A program made the position numbers and the translations under genes. Positions 5,380-7,753 of a stretch of DNA of 7,753 bases are shown piece by piece. Where the stretch lies: NCBI GenBank assembly GCA_017416885.1, contig JAFQAM010000091.1, positions 1 to 7,753 of the forward strand. The letters run 5' to 3'. The notes beneath the pieces are model-generated. The model was not told the origin of the DNA. It saw only the letters and a list, made by a program, of their open reading frames with translations, and ran no database searches. Source of the stretch: Clostridia bacterium. Lineage in GTDB: Bacteria > Bacillota > Clostridia > Oscillospirales > CAG-272. Within the stretch, counting starts at the first letter, position 1; each line of letters begins with the position of its first letter.

Positions 5380-5991
5380 ATGAGAACACAAAACAACAAA
5401 ATTTTAAGAATGACCGAGCTTGGCATACTGCTTGCCCTTGTAGTCGTTCTACAATCCATTTCAAGCTTAGGCGTAGTAACAATTTGCCTGTGCTTAATTC
5501 CAATCACTATGGGCGCAATGCTTCTTGATTGGAAGGGCGGCGCAATTTTAGGCTTCGCTTTTGGCATTATCGCGCTGTTTTGGGGAATAGTAGGCAAGGA
5601 TGTATTCACCCTCTACCTGTTTTCCGCAAACCCGATTATGACAATACTGATTTGTATCGTCAAGGGCACACTTGCAGGCATTGTTCCCGCATTACTTTAT
5701 AAGTGGCTATCAAAATACGAGTACAAAAACAGCAAGCTTATTGCAAGCATAGTAGCATCATTATCTGCGCCGATAGTAAATACAGGCATTTTCGCAATCG
5801 GTTGTATGATTATTAAAAACGATGTTACATCAGTTGCAGGACAATTAGGCGTTAGCGCCGACAATTTTGTAACATTACTTTTTGTTGTGCTTATCGGCTT
5901 TAATTTCTTTATTGAATTTGGTGTAAACGCAGTATTTTCACCTGCGCTTCATAAGCTGACAACACTTTTAAATAAAAGACTTCTCAAATAA
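5380..5991 (+). CDS. ECF transporter substrate-binding (S) subunit, probably for pantothenate
   Basis: The S subunit of an energy-coupling-factor importer captures a vitamin in the membrane. It works with a shared EcfT and two EcfA ATPases, none of which is in this window. The 203-residue protein has about six hydrophobic segments (roughly 13-35, 36-49, 55-72, 78-105, 119-143 and 162-189). It shows a family-typical small-residue-rich loop and helix (MGAMLLDWKGGAILGFAFG, 44-62) and a basic C-terminus (NKRLLK). Start support is strong (AAGGAGAG at 5368-5375). It lies 116 bases after coaX with no terminator between them, and a strong terminator follows its stop, so the two genes form one unit. 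That pairing makes pantothenate the best guess (PanT-like). The family call is firm, but substrate specificity cannot be read from the sequence, and another vitamin remains possible. Confidence 0.85.
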   Translation: MRTQNNKILRMTELGILLALVVVLQSISSLGVVTICLCLIPITMGAMLLDWKGGAILGFAFGIIALFWGIVGKDVFTLYLFSANPIMTILICIVKGTLAGIVPALLYKWLSKYEYKNSKLIASIVASLSAPIVNTGIFAIGCMIIKNDVTSVAGQLGVSADNFVTLLFVVLIGFNFFIEFGVNAVFSPALHKLTTLLNKRLLK

Positions 5992-5993
5992 TA

Positions 5994-6020
5994 AAAATTG
6001 CTCCTCGGAGCAATTTTTTT
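5994..6020 (+). terminator. Rho-independent terminator of the coaX to S-subunit unit
   Basis: The arms AAAATTGCTCC (5994-6004) and GGAGCAATTTT (6007-6017) pair perfectly around a two-base TC turn (in practice a CTCG-type loop), with a run of seven Ts at 6014-6020. It starts two bases after the TAA. Confidence 0.95.
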
Positions 6021-6031
6021 GTTATTATATA

Positions 6032-6059
6032 TTGACAAATTAATAATTAGTGCTACAAT
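6032..6059 (+). promoter_or_regulatory. Sigma-A promoter with extended -10 for the SulP transporter unit
   Basis: TTGACA at 6032-6037, a 16-base spacer, and TACAAT at 6054-6059 preceded by TGC (an extended -10). The start would be near 6066, leaving a leader of about 32 bases with GAGG at 6088-6091 before the ATG at 6098. Confidence 0.85.
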
Positions 6060-6097
6060 AGTAATCGTTTATTTTATAATTATCATCGAGGCGAAAA

Positions 6098-7672
6098 ATG
6101 TTCATTAAAAGGTATATAGCCATATTGAAAAATGAATTTCGTGGCTATAATTCAAAGAAATTTTCAAAGGATTTACTTGCAGGACTTACAGTAACCGCAG
6201 TAGCATTACCCTTAGCACTTGCATTCGGTATCCAATGCGGAGCAAGCGCAGAGGCGGGACTGATCACCGCGATTATTGCAGGACTTGTAATAGGCGCGCT
6301 TTCAGGCGCATCATACCAAATCAGCGGACCAACAGGCGCAATGTCAGCCGTGCTTATCGGCGTTGTGTCCTCACAGCTTGGCTTAAAGGGAGTTTTTGTT
6401 GTTTCCCTTATTGCAGGCTTACTGATTTTAGTATGTGCCGCTTTAAAATTAGGTAAATATGTATCTAAAATCCCCCGTCCTGTAATCACAGGCTTTACAT
6501 CTGGAATCGCTTTAATTATCGCATTCGGTCAGGTTCAAAACTTTTTCGGGCTTCCGAATCTTGCAGAAAAAAGCGAAAATTCCTTTGTAAATATCATCTA
6601 TTTTATTAAAGAAGGCTTTAAGCTAAACCTTAACGCATTACTTATCGGCTTAATAGTAGTTGTAGTTATGATAGCGTGGCCAAAAAAGCTGAACGCAATT
6701 ATTCCATCATCATTAGTTGGCATAATTATAGCCACACTTGTATCGCTAATTCCCGTTTTTGGCGATGTTAAGGTGGTTGGTGAAATTCCAAAGAAAATTT
6801 TTCTTGATGATAGATTTTCCTTCGCATCTATTGAATGGAAAAGCTTCCTTTCCTATATATCCCCCGCAATTAGCATTACCGCCCTTGCAATTATCGAAAG
6901 CTTGCTTTGCGGAGCATCTGCATCAAAAATGAAAAATGAGGATTTTGATGCTAACCAGGAATTAATTGCGCAAGGAATAGGCAATATAGTAATACCGTTC
7001 TTTGGCGGAGTTCCTGCAACCGCCGCAATTGCAAGAACAAGCGTAGCAATCAAATCAGGCTGCCAGACAAGATTAGTAAGCATCATCCACGCACTTGGCT
7101 TGCTTGCTTCAATGTTCTTATTAGGCCCTGTAATGGCAAAAATACCGCTTTCAGCATTAGCGGGAGTATTAATGGTTACCGCTTGGAGAATGAACGAATG
7201 GAAATCCATTAAAGAGATTTTCTCTAAAAAATACTATATAGCAATATCAGAATTTTTAATTACAATGATTGCAACAGTAGCATTTGACTTAACAGTAGCA
7301 ATTATAATCGGTATTTTATTCTCAATCATCTCATACCTAATCAGCGTTAAATTTAAGCCGAGAAAAACAGTAATCAGCCAAAATGAAACATTTGCTAAAA
7401 ATGAAATTAATATCGACGGAGCAATTTTCTTTAATAACACAGAGAAAATCGAAAAGCTGATCCTTTCAAGCAACGCGCCAAAAACTATAATATCACTTGA
7501 AAATGTTATCTATATTGACGCATCCGCAATTGAGATGCTGACCGAAGCCAAGCATATGCTAAGCGAAAGCAAAAAAACACTGATTATCCACACACCAAGC
7601 GACAAAATTACAAAATTTATGTCTAAAACAGACTTAATAGACGAATATACACCGTTTAATATAGAGGAATAA
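6098..7672 (+). CDS. SulP-family inorganic anion transporter with STAS domain
   Basis: This is a membrane transporter of the SulP/SLC26 family, whose members move sulfate, bicarbonate or other anions, usually with Na+ or H+. The 524-residue protein has the family order: entry motif AVALPLALAFGI at 34-45, SGASYQISGPTGA at 69-81 (the anion-site TM3 region), IESLLCG at 266-272, then NQELIAQGIGN at 286-296 with FFGGVPATAAIARTS at 301-315. About 12-14 membrane helices fill residues 25-415. A cytoplasmic STAS domain follows (about 425-524), with IDASAIEML at 473-481 matching the conserved anti-sigma-antagonist-like loop. The family's usual Asn after the IxRT motif is Ala317 (SVAIKSG). Known bacterial members such as BicA carry bicarbonate, but the substrate here is not determined. 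The next gene starts one base after its stop and shares its end as ribosome site. Confidence 0.95.
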   Translation: MFIKRYIAILKNEFRGYNSKKFSKDLLAGLTVTAVALPLALAFGIQCGASAEAGLITAIIAGLVIGALSGASYQISGPTGAMSAVLIGVVSSQLGLKGVFVVSLIAGLLILVCAALKLGKYVSKIPRPVITGFTSGIALIIAFGQVQNFFGLPNLAEKSENSFVNIIYFIKEGFKLNLNALLIGLIVVVVMIAWPKKLNAIIPSSLVGIIIATLVSLIPVFGDVKVVGEIPKKIFLDDRFSFASIEWKSFLSYISPAISITALAIIESLLCGASASKMKNEDFDANQELIAQGIGNIVIPFFGGVPATAAIARTSVAIKSGCQTRLVSIIHALGLLASMFLLGPVMAKIPLSALAGVLMVTAWRMNEWKSIKEIFSKKYYIAISEFLITMIATVAFDLTVAIIIGILFSIISYLISVKFKPRKTVISQNETFAKNEINIDGAIFFNNTEKIEKLILSSNAPKTIISLENVIYIDASAIEMLTEAKHMLSESKKTLIIHTPSDKITKFMSKTDLIDEYTPFNIEE

Positions 7673-7673
7673 A

Positions 7674-7753
7674 ATGAAAAAATATACAACAGTATTATTT
7701 GATTTAGACGGCACCTTAACCGATCCGGGCGAGGGCATTGTCAATTCCGTAGC
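7674..7753 (+). CDS. HAD-family hydrolase, phosphoglycolate-phosphatase-like (5' fragment, cut by window end)
   Basis: The frame opens at ATG 7674 and is still open at the window edge, so only 26 complete codons are visible. They show a beta-strand TTVLF leading to DLDGT at 10-14 (HAD motif I, with D10 and D12 the presumed nucleophile and acid/base), then LTDPGEGIVNSV. That is the opening typical of subfamily IA phosphatases such as Gph and related beta-phosphoglucomutase-like enzymes. The GAGG ribosome site (7664-7667) lies within the last codons of the SulP gene, and one base separates the two genes, so they are cotranscribed and likely coupled. The substrate cannot be told without the cap domain. 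It is a different HAD class from the PMM2-like protein at 951-1673. Confidence 0.85.
   Translation, partial: MKKYTTVLFDLDGTLTDPGEGIVNSV

Noticed and set aside
6145..6489. Minus-strand 114-codon ORF, and similar ones at 6853-7209 and 7234-7473
   Set aside because: All are antisense shadows of the SulP gene, rich in Pro/Ser/Ala as expected from reversed hydrophobic codons, and lack ribosome sites.

Overview
The window looks like chromosomal DNA from a low-GC, Gram-positive anaerobe of the Clostridia, perhaps a gut Ruminococcus or Oscillospiraceae relative. This is an inference from AT-rich, Lys/Ile/Asn-rich genes, strong GGAG-type ribosome binding sites, near-consensus sigma-A promoters, U-tract terminators and GC-rich palindromic intergenic repeats. 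No rRNA, tRNA, CRISPR array, transposase or phage gene is visible.

Left part (1-3685). A GC-rich palindromic repeat region of about 170 bp is followed by a hairpin terminator. Next comes a four-gene minus-strand operon, read right to left: sn-glycerol-1-phosphate dehydrogenase (AraM/EgsA type), cytoplasmic glycerophosphodiester phosphodiesterase, a HAD hydrolase that aligns along its whole length with eukaryotic-type phosphomannomutase (PMM2-like), and a small TPR-like protein. All three junctions overlap (14, 20 and 4 bases). The likely theme is glycerol-phosphate chemistry: the phosphodiesterase releases glycerol phosphate, the dehydrogenase interconverts sn-glycerol-1-phosphate and DHAP, and the HAD enzyme acts on a phosphorylated product. 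The exact pathway is not known.

Middle (3686-4430). A divergent control region holds a back-to-back promoter pair sharing one palindromic -10 box. The plus-strand member is a perfect TTGACA-17-TATAAT. A second strong plus promoter precedes a 147-residue protein with a C-terminal membrane anchor and no recognised function, which ends in a UUCG-loop terminator.

Right part (4438-7753). One transcription unit encodes type III pantothenate kinase (CoaX) and an ECF-transporter substrate-binding (S) subunit. Its adjacency suggests pantothenate uptake feeding CoA synthesis. A 116-base gap between the two carries possible RNA hairpins and a 31-codon ORF. After a strong terminator, a separate promoter drives a SulP-family anion transporter with a STAS domain, followed one base later by the start of a HAD-family phosphatase cut off by the window end.

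Most genes are ordinary for this type of organism. The points most worth a second look are the glycerol-1-phosphate operon with its PMM2-like HAD protein, the shared-(-10) bidirectional promoter, and two unexplained small ORFs in intergenic gaps.
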